Notes: a model not told the origin generated them from the letters alone. DNA of 64,000 nt from Lewinellaceae bacterium (GCA_020636025.1 JACJYQ010000003.1:124001-188000); one strand, 5' to 3'; positions 9,549 to 18,706 are shown, counted from the first letter of the stretch. Translations and numbers: made by a program.

Positions 9549-9730
9549 GACGAAAACTGTTTAGTGGACCAGATGGATGACTGCATGAACCATCACCAAG
9601 TAAAATCTTGACATGAGCGCTGTTTGGCAATGCGATTATTGTTTGTTTTACCATTTGCATCCTATTTTCGCCGTATTCAGACACGATCTAATCTTTCCAC
9701 TCACTTGAATCATTGTATAAAACACTAAAA

Positions 9731-10591
9731 ATGAAATTTACAAAATCTTTAAGCTTGTTGTTATTCATAATGATAAGCTTCACCGCCACAGTAATCGTAA
9801 CAGAATCCTGCAAGAAAAATCAGGAATGCGAATCTATTGACTGTAATGTCGGATCCCAAAATCCGGAAACATGTAAATGCGAGTGTCCAACGGGATTTTC
9901 AGGGGCTAATTGCGAAATTGAAGATCTCTGCGTAACCAACAACGTAAATTGCCAGAACGGGGGAACCTGCGTAAACGGAGCCTGTGACTGCCCGGATGGG
10001 TTTTTGGGCGCTAATTGCCAAACCGTAGACCTGAACAAGATTCAAACCATTCTGAACGGAGGCACTACACCTATAACATTGTACAATGCCGGAGTTCCGC
10101 TCGATAGCCTGATCGGCAAACAATTTGGAGGCGGCATCATTGCCAGCCTGGATACCGGTACCGGCGTAGCGCTGATTGCCACCGCTGCTGATCAGACCAA
10201 CTCGGTAAAATGGGGCGGAACAGGCACAGACATCACTGCCATAACAGACATTGCCACCATACCGAACGCCAGCGCTGATTTTGACGGAGAAACAAAAACA
10301 GCGGCCATTGTCGCTCAACTGGGCAACAACGGAGGTGCAGACTACGCGGCCAAACTGTGCGCCGACCTGGTAGAGGGCGGATTTGATGACTGGTACTTAC
10401 CCGCCGAAGGCGAACTCAATGAATTGTTTAAAAATATTGGGAATGCCGGCACCGGACAGATGCCGGATGGATTCTACTGGAGCTCTACTGAGCGCAGTCC
10501 AACCGGTGCCTGGTACATAGGGTTTGCGAACAGCGCAGTAAGCAGTATTTCCAAAGATGCCAATTATCGTTGCCGCTGTGTTAGGAAGTAA
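9731..10591 (+). CDS. Secreted EGF-like protein with Lcl/DUF1566-type C-terminal domain (probable lipoprotein)
   Basis: 286 residues from ATG 9731; the frame opens at a TTG 18 bp earlier. A hydrophobic signal segment precedes TESCKK, a loose Bacteroidota lipobox (C about residue 27). Two EGF-like modules follow (about 30-105), each with Cys pairs and CPTGFSGANC / CPDGFLGANC endings. The C-terminal part (about 125-286) resembles Lcl_C/DUF1566 domains: GGGIIASLDTGTG, DWYLPAEGEL, YWSSTE and a final CRCVRK. Such proteins are surface or periplasmic and of unknown function. It is a single gene followed by a 12-bp hairpin. Confidence 0.8.
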   Translation: MKFTKSLSLLLFIMISFTATVIVTESCKKNQECESIDCNVGSQNPETCKCECPTGFSGANCEIEDLCVTNNVNCQNGGTCVNGACDCPDGFLGANCQTVDLNKIQTILNGGTTPITLYNAGVPLDSLIGKQFGGGIIASLDTGTGVALIATAADQTNSVKWGGTGTDITAITDIATIPNASADFDGETKTAAIVAQLGNNGGADYAAKLCADLVEGGFDDWYLPAEGELNELFKNIGNAGTGQMPDGFYWSSTERSPTGAWYIGFANSAVSSISKDANYRCRCVRK

Positions 10592-10599
10592 GTTGTTTG

Positions 10600-10634
10600 T
10601 TGTTCCTGATGTTTTATTCAGGCATCAGGAACAA
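10600..10634 (+). terminator. Hairpin after the EGF-like gene
   Basis: A perfect 12-bp stem, TTGTTCCTGATG at 10600-10611 with its complement at 10623-10634, begins 8 nt past the stop codon. No strong T tract follows, so termination is probable but not certain. Confidence 0.5.
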
Positions 10635-10681
10635 CGCTTCTTTCTCGCCGGGATCTCCGCTGCAATTCCCGCCGCGTTTCC

Positions 10682-10733
10682 CGCCACGTTTGGTGTTTCT
10701 CGCCGCGTTTGGTGTTTTTTCAACACCAAACGC
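10682..10733. repeat. Dispersed hairpin repeat, GTTTGGTGTT family (copy 1, with partial tandem duplication)
   Basis: The stem GCGTTTGGTGTT / AACACCAAACGC spans 10705-10733 with a 5-nt loop. A half copy (CACGTTTGGTGTTT) precedes it at about 10685-10698. The flanks CCGCCACG and CGCCACTGC are shared with the copy at 12603-12630. It lies between convergent genes. Confidence 0.8.
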
Positions 10734-10812
10734 CACTGCGGAGTGTGTAGAGTGGATAACCTATTCATTCCGAGTTGACATATGCTGATAGTAATGACAT
10801 CCACGGCACATC

Positions 10813-12306
10813 TTATTTTGGCTTATTCCAACCAATTCGGACAGAGAGTCCAATCTTTTTAGAAAAATGTTGAATTAACGCTCCATAATATTTGGAATCG
10901 TCGTTGGAGACAGTAAAAAGACCTTGCGCCATAACGCCTCTGGAAAGGTTGAATACCAAACCAACAGCCATAAAGCCGGATTTAAGTATATGGAAATTAA
11001 ATTCCGGATTATATTCCACACCAACTAATACTGTTGAACGACCATATTTATAGTCAATGGCGCCTTCCAAAATTGGGTTTTTATAAGGAGGAAACTCTCC
11101 AATTTCACTCATTAGAGGAATTCCTAGGTATCCATATTCTTTTTCGGTCGGTACTGTAAAAGTTGCAGAAAGGGCATTGGTTATCATAGTATTCCGAAAT
11201 ACAACATTTCTGGAAATTCCAATATTTGCAATAACATAATGGCCATAAGTAATGTCATTGCTCAGGTTCACCGGTCTTCCGTCCGCAGAAAATTGCCCGG
11301 TGGATTTGAAACGCATCGTAGAATAGCGATATCCTAAACCCAACCCCGCCAAGGCATACCATCGGTTATTCTTTGCAATCGGGATTTCCATATTTATGCC
11401 GATTTGAGGCGATAACAGGAAGTTTTTTCTGGCTTGTACTGAAAAGCTATCTATCTGCGGAATGTAAAATATAGTCTTGGTGGGTACATATAATTGTGAA
11501 GTGACAGAGATGCGAAATGTTGATCTCCATTCATTGGTTCCAGGAACCACACTTTTAGGCACAATTGATTTTGAGATCGCGACTCTTTTGTTCAAATAGG
11601 CAAAAATTTTAAGACCTAATTCAGAATTGTTTACATAGTATTCCCCTTCCCGATATTCACCAGATTGCGGGTTGCGGATTATTTGTGCTCCTTTGGTTAA
11701 TTTCTGAAAACTTAGGTTAGTATAAAAGTGGGCTTCAAATGGCAGCGATTTAAAGCATTTAAACCTGCGGTTATATGCAATATTGAGTCGCAAAAACAGA
11801 GGGGCTGTAGCATGCTTTGATGGATCATTCAAGAGTCCAAAAGAATTGCTTCCATGCATAAACAGGCTTTGTGTTAGTAAATACGAACCTTCAACTCCTG
11901 CTGAAATCGAACTCAGATGCCTTTTCCCAATGTTACGGGAGAGGCCAGATCCAAATAATACACTGGGAAATCCATTATGGGGTTTATAAAAGTTAGTCCA
12001 GATAGTTAGTGAATCTCCGGTATAGTCAACTTGATAGTAATTCAGTCCCTGGGTTGTTAGACCAGATTCAATATACCAGCCAACACCCTTTTTGTTTTGC
12101 CATTCTTTTTTATAGGTAACAGAAGCCGCTATTGCAGGAACAGGTGTTACGGATACATACGGGTTCTTGGTATGTTGAAAATTTACAGGCATTGTCAAGT
12201 GAGCTCCTACGCCTAATAAACTTTGCCCTGAAAGAATCTGATTAACAAATACAAAAAAAGAGGCGACGAATACAGTATGCGATATGGAGAATGAATTGAA
12301 TGACAA
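10813..12306 (-). CDS. Uncharacterised outer-membrane beta-barrel-like protein
   Basis: 497 residues. No upstream ATG exists before an in-frame stop, so the TTG at 12306 is taken as start; the small gene at 12314 stops 7 nt before it, suggesting coupling. The N-terminus (about 1-28) is hydrophobic and ends near LSGQS, a plausible signal peptide. The rest is rich in alternating aromatic and polar stretches with Gly/Asn turns (such as WYALAGLGLGYRYS) and ends in a strand-like segment, LSVRIGWNKPK. This fits an outer-membrane barrel, but no family was recognised. Function unknown. Confidence 0.7.
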   Translation of the reverse strand: MSFNSFSISHTVFVASFFVFVNQILSGQSLLGVGAHLTMPVNFQHTKNPYVSVTPVPAIAASVTYKKEWQNKKGVGWYIESGLTTQGLNYYQVDYTGDSLTIWTNFYKPHNGFPSVLFGSGLSRNIGKRHLSSISAGVEGSYLLTQSLFMHGSNSFGLLNDPSKHATAPLFLRLNIAYNRRFKCFKSLPFEAHFYTNLSFQKLTKGAQIIRNPQSGEYREGEYYVNNSELGLKIFAYLNKRVAISKSIVPKSVVPGTNEWRSTFRISVTSQLYVPTKTIFYIPQIDSFSVQARKNFLLSPQIGINMEIPIAKNNRWYALAGLGLGYRYSTMRFKSTGQFSADGRPVNLSNDITYGHYVIANIGISRNVVFRNTMITNALSATFTVPTEKEYGYLGIPLMSEIGEFPPYKNPILEGAIDYKYGRSTVLVGVEYNPEFNFHILKSGFMAVGLVFNLSRGVMAQGLFTVSNDDSKYYGALIQHFSKKIGLSVRIGWNKPK

Positions 12307-12313
12307 AACGATA

Positions 12314-12571
12314 CTATTTTGATAAAATGTAGACTTGCAATATACATGAGATAGTCAAAAGAAGTAGTGTCCTAAGTTTTATATTGTTGCTCCTCTCTTT
12401 TCGAAAAATCGCCATAATCATCGCGGGAGTATGCGCAGTCATTACTAAGAACAAACTAAAATTGAGGAGTATATTTTTACCATAGTTGTTTAGGTGCAAC
12501 CCTCCATAAATAAGGACAAGTGTTGCTAGCGTAATAAACCATGAAAAATACACAAGTGATTTAGCATCCAT
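12314..12571 (-). CDS. Small integral membrane protein, three predicted helices
   Basis: 85 residues, mostly hydrophobic. Segments around residues 7-25, 33-55 and 66-83 look like membrane helices separated by short polar loops (HLNNYGKN, FRKERSNNIKLR). Start ATG at 12569-12571. Its stop lies 7 nt upstream of the start of the barrel-like gene, so the two probably form an operon. No family recognised. Confidence 0.6.
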   Translation of the reverse strand: MDAKSLVYFSWFITLATLVLIYGGLHLNNYGKNILLNFSLFLVMTAHTPAMIMAIFRKERSNNIKLRTLLLLTISCILQVYILSK

Positions 12572-12602
12572 TTTACCAAATAGTTTAAGCTCCTACCCGC
12601 CA

Positions 12603-12630
12603 CGTTTGGTGTTTTTTTCAACACCAAACG
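12603..12630. repeat. Dispersed hairpin repeat, GTTTGGTGTT family (copy 2)
   Basis: The stem CGTTTGGTGTT (12603-12613) pairs with AACACCAAACG (12620-12630) across a T-rich loop. It shares its outer flanks with copy 1. It lies upstream of the small membrane protein gene and of the ileS promoter. Confidence 0.85.
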
Positions 12631-12759
12631 CCACTGCCAGGTCCAATCATCTCGCGTTGCCGTTTGCACGTGGTCAAAAGACACAAGTGCGGCGATCTTG
12701 CATGAAACTGAGTTGCAAAAGTCATATTTTTCAATTCAATAGGAACAATCCGCACTTAG

Positions 12760-12794
12760 TATTGTGTTAATTTCCGAAACACCTTTTACCTTTG
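12760..12794 (+). promoter_or_regulatory. ileS promoter
   Basis: TACCTTTG at 12787-12794 matches TAnnTTTG fully, with TATTG at 12760-12764 as a possible -33 element 22 nt upstream. Transcription should start at about 12799-12801, placing the start codon of the leader ORF at or next to the 5' end of the mRNA. Confidence 0.6.
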
Positions 12795-12800
12795 CATCCT

Positions 12801-12857
12801 ATGTTCAACAATATTATTTCCAGCATAATTATTATTCGCCAGTGTTCGCACACCTGA
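12801..12857 (+). CDS. ileS leader peptide, isoleucine-rich (MFNNIISSIIIIRQCSHT)
   Basis: An 18-codon ORF lies between the promoter and the terminator in front of ileS. Six of its 18 residues are isoleucine, including four in a row (codons 12825-12836: ATA, ATT, ATT, ATT). The stop TGA is at 12855-12857. This is the structure expected of an attenuation leader peptide. When Ile-tRNA is scarce the ribosome would stall on the Ile run, leaving the downstream segment 12847-12854 free to pair. It is far too short for a standard gene finder. The coding role is inferred from composition and position. Confidence 0.75.
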   Translation: MFNNIISSIIIIRQCSHT

Positions 12858-12901
12858 CGAGGTAAGTTTGTTCGGAAAACAAAAACCCCGCCCGGTGTGC
12901 G
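12847..12901 (+). promoter_or_regulatory. Antiterminator pairing of the ileS attenuator
   Basis: CGCACACC at 12847-12854 (last codons of the leader ORF) is perfectly complementary over 8 bp to GGTGTGCG at 12894-12901, which lies in the terminator loop. Forming this helix would trap the 5' arm of the terminator. A ribosome that reaches the leader stop codon would cover the first segment and let the terminator form. Confidence 0.6.
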
Positions 12902-12917
12902 CCGCGCGGGGTTTTTG
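12880..12917 (+). terminator. Attenuator terminator in the ileS leader
   Basis: A perfect 12-bp GC-rich stem, CAAAAACCCCGC (12880-12891) with GCGGGGTTTTTG (12906-12917), and a 14-nt loop, carrying its own T run. It ends 28 nt before the ileS start, after the leader ORF. It does not terminate an upstream plus-strand gene, as there is none. Confidence 0.85.
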
Positions 12918-12945
12918 ATTGGTAAAACCACTAGTACACATTCGC

Positions 12946-15900
12946 ATGTATAGAGAATTTAAACACCTGAATCTCCCAGCCATTGATGCCGAAATCTTGC
13001 AGTTCTGGCAGGATGAAAAGATCTTTGAAAAATCCGTGTCGCAACGCCCGGCCGGCAAATCCTATGTGTTTTACGAAGGGCCTCCCTCTGCCAATGGCAA
13101 ACCGGGTATTCACCACGTCATGGCTCGTACGGTGAAGGATATTTTCTGTCGCTACAATACGCTGAAAGGCCACCGGGTAGAGCGCAAAGGTGGTTGGGAT
13201 ACGCACGGACTACCCATCGAGCTTCAGGTGGAAAAGGAACTGGGCATCACCAAAGAAGATATCGGGAAAAAGATCACGGTGGATGAATACAACCAGGCCT
13301 GCCGCAATACAGTTATGCGTTACAAGGACCTGTGGGATGATCTCACCCGGCAAATGGGTTACTGGGTGGATCTTGACAACCCATACATCACCTTTGAAAA
13401 CGACTATATTGAGTCGGTGTGGTGGCTGCTGAAGCGTTTGTACGACAAGCAAACGACCGCCGGAGAATCATACCTGTACAAAGGATTTACCATTCAGCCA
13501 TACAGTCCGGCGGCGGGAACCGGCCTGAGTACACACGAACTAAACATGCCTGGCTGCTACAAAGAGGTTTCCGACTTGTCGGTGATTGCCATGTTCAAAG
13601 TTCGCCGGAACGATGCCTCCGCTTCGTTTTTCGATTCTCCTGATGAGGATGTACGCATCCTGGCCTGGACGACCACCCCCTGGACGCTTCCCAGCAACGT
13701 AGCCCTTACCGTTGGACCCAGGATCGAATACGTGAAAGTGCAGACGTACAGTCCGTACAATGCTATGCCCGTGAGTGTGATCCTCGCCAAGGACAGGCTG
13801 TCTGCCTATTTCAATCCGGAGCACGAAAGCCTGCCCATGGAGCCTTTCGATACTGCCGAGAAAAAACCGGCGATCCCATACCGCATCGTGAAAACATATA
13901 GTGGAAAAGAGCTGGTAGGCTTGCAATACGAGCAACTGTTGCCTTTTGTTGCTACACCTGAGCTGGATGCCAACGGCTTCAAAGTCATCGGTGGCGATTT
14001 TGTCACAACTGAAGACGGTACGGGCGTAGTGCACACGGCTCCTTATTTCGGCGCCGATGATATGCGCGTAGCACGTGAAGCCGGTATTCCCATGATTGGT
14101 ATCCCGAATGAAAAAAGTCCGGAATTGCCATTCCCGCTGGTTGACCGGCAAGGAAAATTTGTAGAGGAAATGGGCGATGAGTTTGGTGGACGCTATGTGA
14201 AAGCAGAATACTATTCAAAAGAGGTTACTTCGGACAAGGAATTCAAGTCAACCGATTTACTGCTTTGTCTCAAACTGAAAGAAGAAAACAAGGCCTTCAA
14301 AATTGAGAAGTACGTTCACAATTACCCGCATTGCTGGCGTACCGACAAGCCGGTATTATACTACCCGCTGGATTCCTGGTTTGTGCGTGCTTCAGCTGCG
14401 AAGGAGCGCATGGCGGAGCTGAATAAAACCATCAACTGGCAACCGGAAAGCACCGGTACAGGCCGTTTCGGGCAATGGCTGGAAAACCTGCAGGATTGGA
14501 ACCTTTCGCGTTCCAGATACTGGGGTGTGCCGTTGCCAATCTGGCGAACAGAAGACGGTTCAGAAGAAGTTTGCATTGGCAGCGTGGAGGAGTTGAGTAA
14601 ACTTGTTGATCAATCTGTCTCCGCCGGATTTATGGAAAGCAACCCTTATGCGCATTACCATAATCATGTGGGCGACAAAGGCGTTGATCTTCACCGGCCG
14701 TATATCGATGACATAGTGCTGGTTTCCCCTTCAGGTAAGGAGATGCGACGTGAGCTTGACCTGATCGACGTTTGGTTCGATTCAGGTTCTATGCCTTATG
14801 CGCAGTGGCACTACCCATTCGAAAACGAGGAAGTTTTCAAAAACAACTTCCCAGCCGATTTCATCGCGGAAGGCGTGGATCAGACGCGTGGCTGGTTTTA
14901 CACCCTGCATGCGATTGGTGTCATGTGCTTCGATTCGGTAGCCTATAAAAATGTGGTGTCAAACGGTCTTGTGCTCGACAAGGAAGGCAACAAAATGTCG
15001 AAATCCAAAGGAAACGTGGTGGATCCGTTTGATACGCTGTCGACCTACGGAGCTGATGCTACCCGTTGGTATATGTTGTCGAACGCTTCGCCCTGGGACA
15101 ATCTGAAATTCAGCGTGGATGGCATCCTGGAGACCCGGAACAAACTTTTTGGAACGCTTTACAATACCTACAACTTCTTTGCTCTTTACGCCAACCTTGA
15201 CGGCTGGAAACACAACGAGCAGAAAGTGATGGACTATAAAAAACGCAGCGAACTGGATCGCTGGATCATTTCAAAGTTGTATTCTCTGGTGGCCGAATAC
15301 CGCAAGGAAATGGACAATTACGAACCCACGAAAGCAGCTCGCGCCATCGAAAACTTTGTAGATGAGCATTTGTCCAACTGGTACATTCGCTTATCGCGTC
15401 GCCGTTTCTGGAAAGGGGAAATGAATGAGGACAAGGAAGCTGCCTACCAAACGCTTTGGGAATGCCTGATGGTGACCAACCAACTGATGTGTTCCTTGGC
15501 GCCGTTTTTCTCCGACTGGATGTACCGCAACATGACTGCCCCGATCCGAGAGGCAGCAAAGGCGAATAACACTCCGCTTCGCCACGAATCGGTGCACTTG
15601 AGCGATCTAACCCGGCCAGATCCCGCCAAAATTGATACTGCTTTGGAAAGGCGTATGGATTATGCCCAGCGTATTTGCTCGCTGGCATTGAGTATCCGCA
15701 AAAAGGAAAAACTACGCGTACGTCAGCCGCTTCAGAAGGTGCTGTTACCGGTACTTAATTCGTCTTTCATCAAAGAGGTTGATGAAGTAAAGGAACTGAT
15801 CCTGAGTGAGATCAATGTCAAGGAACTGGAATACATTACGGATGCCAGTGGCTTGTTGAAAAAGAAAGCAAAGGCTAATTTCAAAACCCTTGGAGGCAAG

Positions 15901-16380
15901 CTCGGCAAGGATATGAAAGATGCCGCGGCCTTCATCGCTGAACTAAGCAATGAGCAGATCAACAGCCTTGAGCAGAACGGTTCGCTGGAAATGTCTCTGA
16001 ACGGAACAAGCTATTCACTCAACACAGAAGACCTGATTGTCAGCACAGAAGATCTTCCCGGCTGGAAGGTAGCCACAGACGAAGGGCTTACCGTTGCGCT
16101 GGATGTCACTTTGTCTGAAGCACTTGAGGCAGAAGGAGTTGCCAGAGATCTGGTGAACCGTATTCAGAATATCCGGAAAGACAAAAACTTCAATGTGACC
16201 GATCGCATCAGCGTGCAGATTGAACAGCATCCTGCCGTGAAAGGCGCCGTAGAGCAATTTGGCGACTACATCAAATCGGAGGTGTTGGCGAATTCGCTAA
16301 GCCTTTCAGACTCTGCCGCCGGAGATCCGGTTGAGCTGAATGACTCGGTTACCCTGAATATTCAGGTGGAAGTGAGTTGA
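12946..16380 (+). CDS. ileS: Isoleucyl-tRNA synthetase, long (type 2) form
   Basis: 1144 residues from ATG 12946; the upstream TTG at 12919 overlaps the attenuator and is rejected. The class-I signature appears as GKPGIHH (about 51-57), equivalent to HIGH, and the KMSKS loop at 683-687. A CP1 editing insertion lies between them with TTPWTLPSN and DGTGVVHTAPYFGADD motifs. A tRNA-binding helical domain (such as WYIRLSRRRFW) and a long C-terminal extension follow. It charges tRNA-Ile and hydrolyses mis-charged Val-tRNA in the cytoplasm. The length and motif variants fit the eukaryote-like IleS2 type common in Bacteroidota and often associated with mupirocin tolerance; tolerance here is only inferred. 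The leader ORF and terminator upstream suggest attenuation control. Confidence 0.97.
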   Translation: MYREFKHLNLPAIDAEILQFWQDEKIFEKSVSQRPAGKSYVFYEGPPSANGKPGIHHVMARTVKDIFCRYNTLKGHRVERKGGWDTHGLPIELQVEKELGITKEDIGKKITVDEYNQACRNTVMRYKDLWDDLTRQMGYWVDLDNPYITFENDYIESVWWLLKRLYDKQTTAGESYLYKGFTIQPYSPAAGTGLSTHELNMPGCYKEVSDLSVIAMFKVRRNDASASFFDSPDEDVRILAWTTTPWTLPSNVALTVGPRIEYVKVQTYSPYNAMPVSVILAKDRLSAYFNPEHESLPMEPFDTAEKKPAIPYRIVKTYSGKELVGLQYEQLLPFVATPELDANGFKVIGGDFVTTEDGTGVVHTAPYFGADDMRVAREAGIPMIGIPNEKSPELPFPLVDRQGKFVEEMGDEFGGRYVKAEYYSKEVTSDKEFKSTDLLLCLKLKEENKAFKIEKYVHNYPHCWRTDKPVLYYPLDSWFVRASAAKERMAELNKTINWQPESTGTGRFGQWLENLQDWNLSRSRYWGVPLPIWRTEDGSEEVCIGSVEELSKLVDQSVSAGFMESNPYAHYHNHVGDKGVDLHRPYIDDIVLVSPSGKEMRRELDLIDVWFDSGSMPYAQWHYPFENEEVFKNNFPADFIAEGVDQTRGWFYTLHAIGVMCFDSVAYKNVVSNGLVLDKEGNKMSKSKGNVVDPFDTLSTYGADATRWYMLSNASPWDNLKFSVDGILETRNKLFGTLYNTYNFFALYANLDGWKHNEQKVMDYKKRSELDRWIISKLYSLVAEYRKEMDNYEPTKAARAIENFVDEHLSNWYIRLSRRRFWKGEMNEDKEAAYQTLWECLMVTNQLMCSLAPFFSDWMYRNMTAPIREAAKANNTPLRHESVHLSDLTRPDPAKIDTALERRMDYAQRICSLALSIRKKEKLRVRQPLQKVLLPVLNSSFIKEVDEVKELILSEINVKELEYITDASGLLKKKAKANFKTLGGKLGKDMKDAAAFIAELSNEQINSLEQNGSLEMSLNGTSYSLNTEDLIVSTEDLPGWKVATDEGLTVALDVTLSEALEAEGVARDLVNRIQNIRKDKNFNVTDRISVQIEQHPAVKGAVEQFGDYIKSEVLANSLSLSDSAAGDPVELNDSVTLNIQVEVS

Positions 16381-16428
16381 TATACAATATCGATTTATCC
16401 GATTTAAAAGGTGCGATAATATTTTATT

Positions 16429-16470
16429 TAGCTGTTCGTGGTGCCTACTTGGTTACATCACGAACAGCTA
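16429..16470 (+). terminator. Hairpin downstream of ileS
   Basis: A perfect 12-bp stem TAGCTGTTCGTG (16429-16440) / CACGAACAGCTA (16459-16470), loop 18 nt, 48 nt past the ileS stop. Loop and stem edges resemble the hairpin at 18644-18678 (CGTGGTG, CTACT-GG, CACGA). The rest of the 340-bp gap to 16720 holds no recognised gene; the short open frame from 16377 is not credible. Confidence 0.55.
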
Positions 16471-16720
16471 TCATTTTGGCAGGAATGGTATTCCGCTCGC
16501 TCCATTATGGCACTTTGTGTAAAAAAAGAAAAAAGGGAAGCAGCGAAAACCGAGGGTTAGGGAACCTTACAAGAGTCATTATTAAGGAATGAAGCATTTG
16601 CCTGAATAAAAGGTGTGAAGTAGGGGTACGTTTCAAACACACTTTAAGCCATAGCCTTAAACCCTTATAGATGATGAATTTCGGACATTCAAATATAACA
16701 TTTAACCAAGTCATAAAATC

Positions 16721-18619
16721 ATGAATTTAAAACCCTTCATTTTTCTTCTGGCAAATCTTTGCTTGAGCTATGGCTATGCTCAGGTTTTACAACATCCAAA
16801 AGCCTTTGAACCGTCACAAATCAATATTGTACCCCTACTGGATCAATCCTTTACCGGTTTTGAGAGGCATCAATATGAGTCAATATTAAAAGTCCCTCCT
16901 GCAGAAAACCAGTTGCTTGATTTGGTTGGAACCACCGTATATGATTTGCAATCCAATAATGGTGTGGGACACAGGGTTTACAATGATGGCAATGGAAATA
17001 TTACTGCGGTTTATAACTTTAGTTTAAACCCAACGGGCTATGCCGACAGGGGCACCGGTTACAACAAGCTGGAGAATGGTGTTTGGGGAGCTGATCCAAC
17101 CAGCAGGATAGAAAGTGTGCGTACTGGTTCCACAAATTTGGCTGTAGCGCCTGATGGAACAGAGTATGTATTCGCTCATACCAATACCTATGAAATTAAT
17201 ATGTCGAAGCGTGTTCTTGGTGGAACCTGGACAGATAGCCAAATCCCTAGTGGGAATCCAGTGGTTTGGGCACGAGCAGCAGTTGGTGGAACGGATGGTA
17301 AAACTATTCACGTTATAGCTTGTACCTTGCCAGTGTCGCAAGGTGGAACCTTATATAATGGTATGGATCATATAGTTTTGTACTACCGTTCACTCGATGG
17401 AGGCCTTACCTGGGATATTCAAGACATGCTTATGCCTGGCGTAGAAGCGGAGTATTTTTTTTACAATGATATTGAAGGCTATGCTGTCGACGCCAACGGA
17501 GAAAACGTTTCTGTTTTTGTCACATCCAGTTGGAACCATTCCATGCTTTATGTATCTCACGATAACGGCAATACCTGGGAGTCAAGAATGGTATTTGAAA
17601 GCGCTGTAGCGAATTACCTTCCCGATCTGGGGTATGACACCCTTTCTCTCCCTCCTGATCCATACCGTGAAGTATTGGGTGATCCTTATGCGATATTAGG
17701 AACGGATGGATCAGTAGATGTGCTTGTCGATGATCAGGGGATTACACATTGCTGGTATGGGACTCAATACATTACAGATAAATTTCTGAATGATGGTGTT
17801 ACTAATGTGTATACCACAAACTCCAGTATAAGATATTTTAATACAAACCTGGATGATAACATGAGTATACCGGTAGGGTACAGCCCCGACTTAAATAACA
17901 ATCAGATGCTTGATTTAACCGGAAATGTTTCAAGGTACCGGGGTGTGGCAATGAATACATTTCCAAGCGGATCCATTGATGCCGCCGGCAATTTGTATCT
18001 GACTTATTGCGGGGTAAATGAATTGTATACCTTAAATGCAGTGCTTGAATGGCAGGCCCGTCAGCCATTTATCATTGGTTCAAAAGATGGTGGTCTAAGC
18101 TGGACAGATCCACAGGTAGTTTTAGACCCAACCCTTCTTGGTGCAGATTCGCTTGAAATTCCAAATTGGGAGGCTGTTTTTAATTCCACAGCTAAACTAG
18201 CTGATGATAAAGTGCACATTGTCTTCCAGGTGGATAAAAGTCCTCTAACTAATGTCAGTGCCAGTTCGATAGATAAGGATCCTCTTGATAATACAATCCG
18301 TTATCTCGGTTTCCCGACCGCCTGGGTGTTGAGTTCAGCGACAAATAAGATTGAGAAAAACAATGTTGACCTATTGGTATATCCCAATCCGGCGAGTAGC
18401 GAACTTGTCGTTTTATTTACAGCCGAGGGCAAACAGGCAAGCAGGGTTGAAATCTACGATATGTATGGAAGAAAAATTCAGGAAAGAATTTATGCTTCAA
18501 ATACAACTGAAAGGAAAAATGTCCGGGTTCCTGTGAATAATCTGGCAAATGGCGTATATCAATTGTGCGTTTACGATGGAAATGTACTAGCCACTCAGAA
18601 GGTGATTATATCCCATTAA
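16721..18619 (+). CDS. Secreted T9SS cargo protein with sialidase-like (BNR) repeats
   Basis: 632 residues. Signal peptide at 1-20 (cleavage near GYAQ). The body contains repeated Asp-box-like turns, such as SLDGGLTWDI, SHDNGNTWES and SKDGGLSWTD, typical of six-bladed sialidase/exo-alpha-sialidase-like propellers. No full catalytic set of a true sialidase was identified. The C-terminal ~80 residues (LLVYPNPASSELVV... IYDMYGRKI... NGVYQLCVYDG... KVIISH) form a clear type-A T9SS sorting domain, so the protein should be exported through the outer membrane and anchored or released. It is a single gene; a hairpin follows. The substrate is unknown. Confidence 0.85.
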   Translation: MNLKPFIFLLANLCLSYGYAQVLQHPKAFEPSQINIVPLLDQSFTGFERHQYESILKVPPAENQLLDLVGTTVYDLQSNNGVGHRVYNDGNGNITAVYNFSLNPTGYADRGTGYNKLENGVWGADPTSRIESVRTGSTNLAVAPDGTEYVFAHTNTYEINMSKRVLGGTWTDSQIPSGNPVVWARAAVGGTDGKTIHVIACTLPVSQGGTLYNGMDHIVLYYRSLDGGLTWDIQDMLMPGVEAEYFFYNDIEGYAVDANGENVSVFVTSSWNHSMLYVSHDNGNTWESRMVFESAVANYLPDLGYDTLSLPPDPYREVLGDPYAILGTDGSVDVLVDDQGITHCWYGTQYITDKFLNDGVTNVYTTNSSIRYFNTNLDDNMSIPVGYSPDLNNNQMLDLTGNVSRYRGVAMNTFPSGSIDAAGNLYLTYCGVNELYTLNAVLEWQARQPFIIGSKDGGLSWTDPQVVLDPTLLGADSLEIPNWEAVFNSTAKLADDKVHIVFQVDKSPLTNVSASSIDKDPLDNTIRYLGFPTAWVLSSATNKIEKNNVDLLVYPNPASSELVVLFTAEGKQASRVEIYDMYGRKIQERIYASNTTERKNVRVPVNNLANGVYQLCVYDGNVLATQKVIISH

Positions 18620-18643
18620 GCGCCTGATAAATTTTTTTTACAC

Positions 18644-18678
18644 CTACTCGTGGTGATCTACTGGAACGCCACGAGTGG
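18644..18678 (+). terminator. Hairpin after the T9SS cargo gene
   Basis: ACTCGTGG (18646-18653) pairs with CCACGAGT (18669-18676), extendable by two pairs, with a 15-nt loop. It starts 25 nt past the stop and resembles the hairpin behind ileS. A T-rich stretch lies before, not after, the stem. Confidence 0.45.
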
Positions 18679-18706
18679 CTATGAACTTAGCTCTTATTCC
18701 CCGGTG

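Noticed and set aside
12795..12945. T-box riboswitch in front of ileS
   Set aside because: No AGGGUGGNACCGCG core or Stem I motifs; the region is explained better by a short Ile-rich ORF plus antiterminator and terminator.
16377..16592. 71-codon ORF after ileS
   Set aside because: It overlaps the ileS stop and runs through a perfect hairpin; no motif or promoter.
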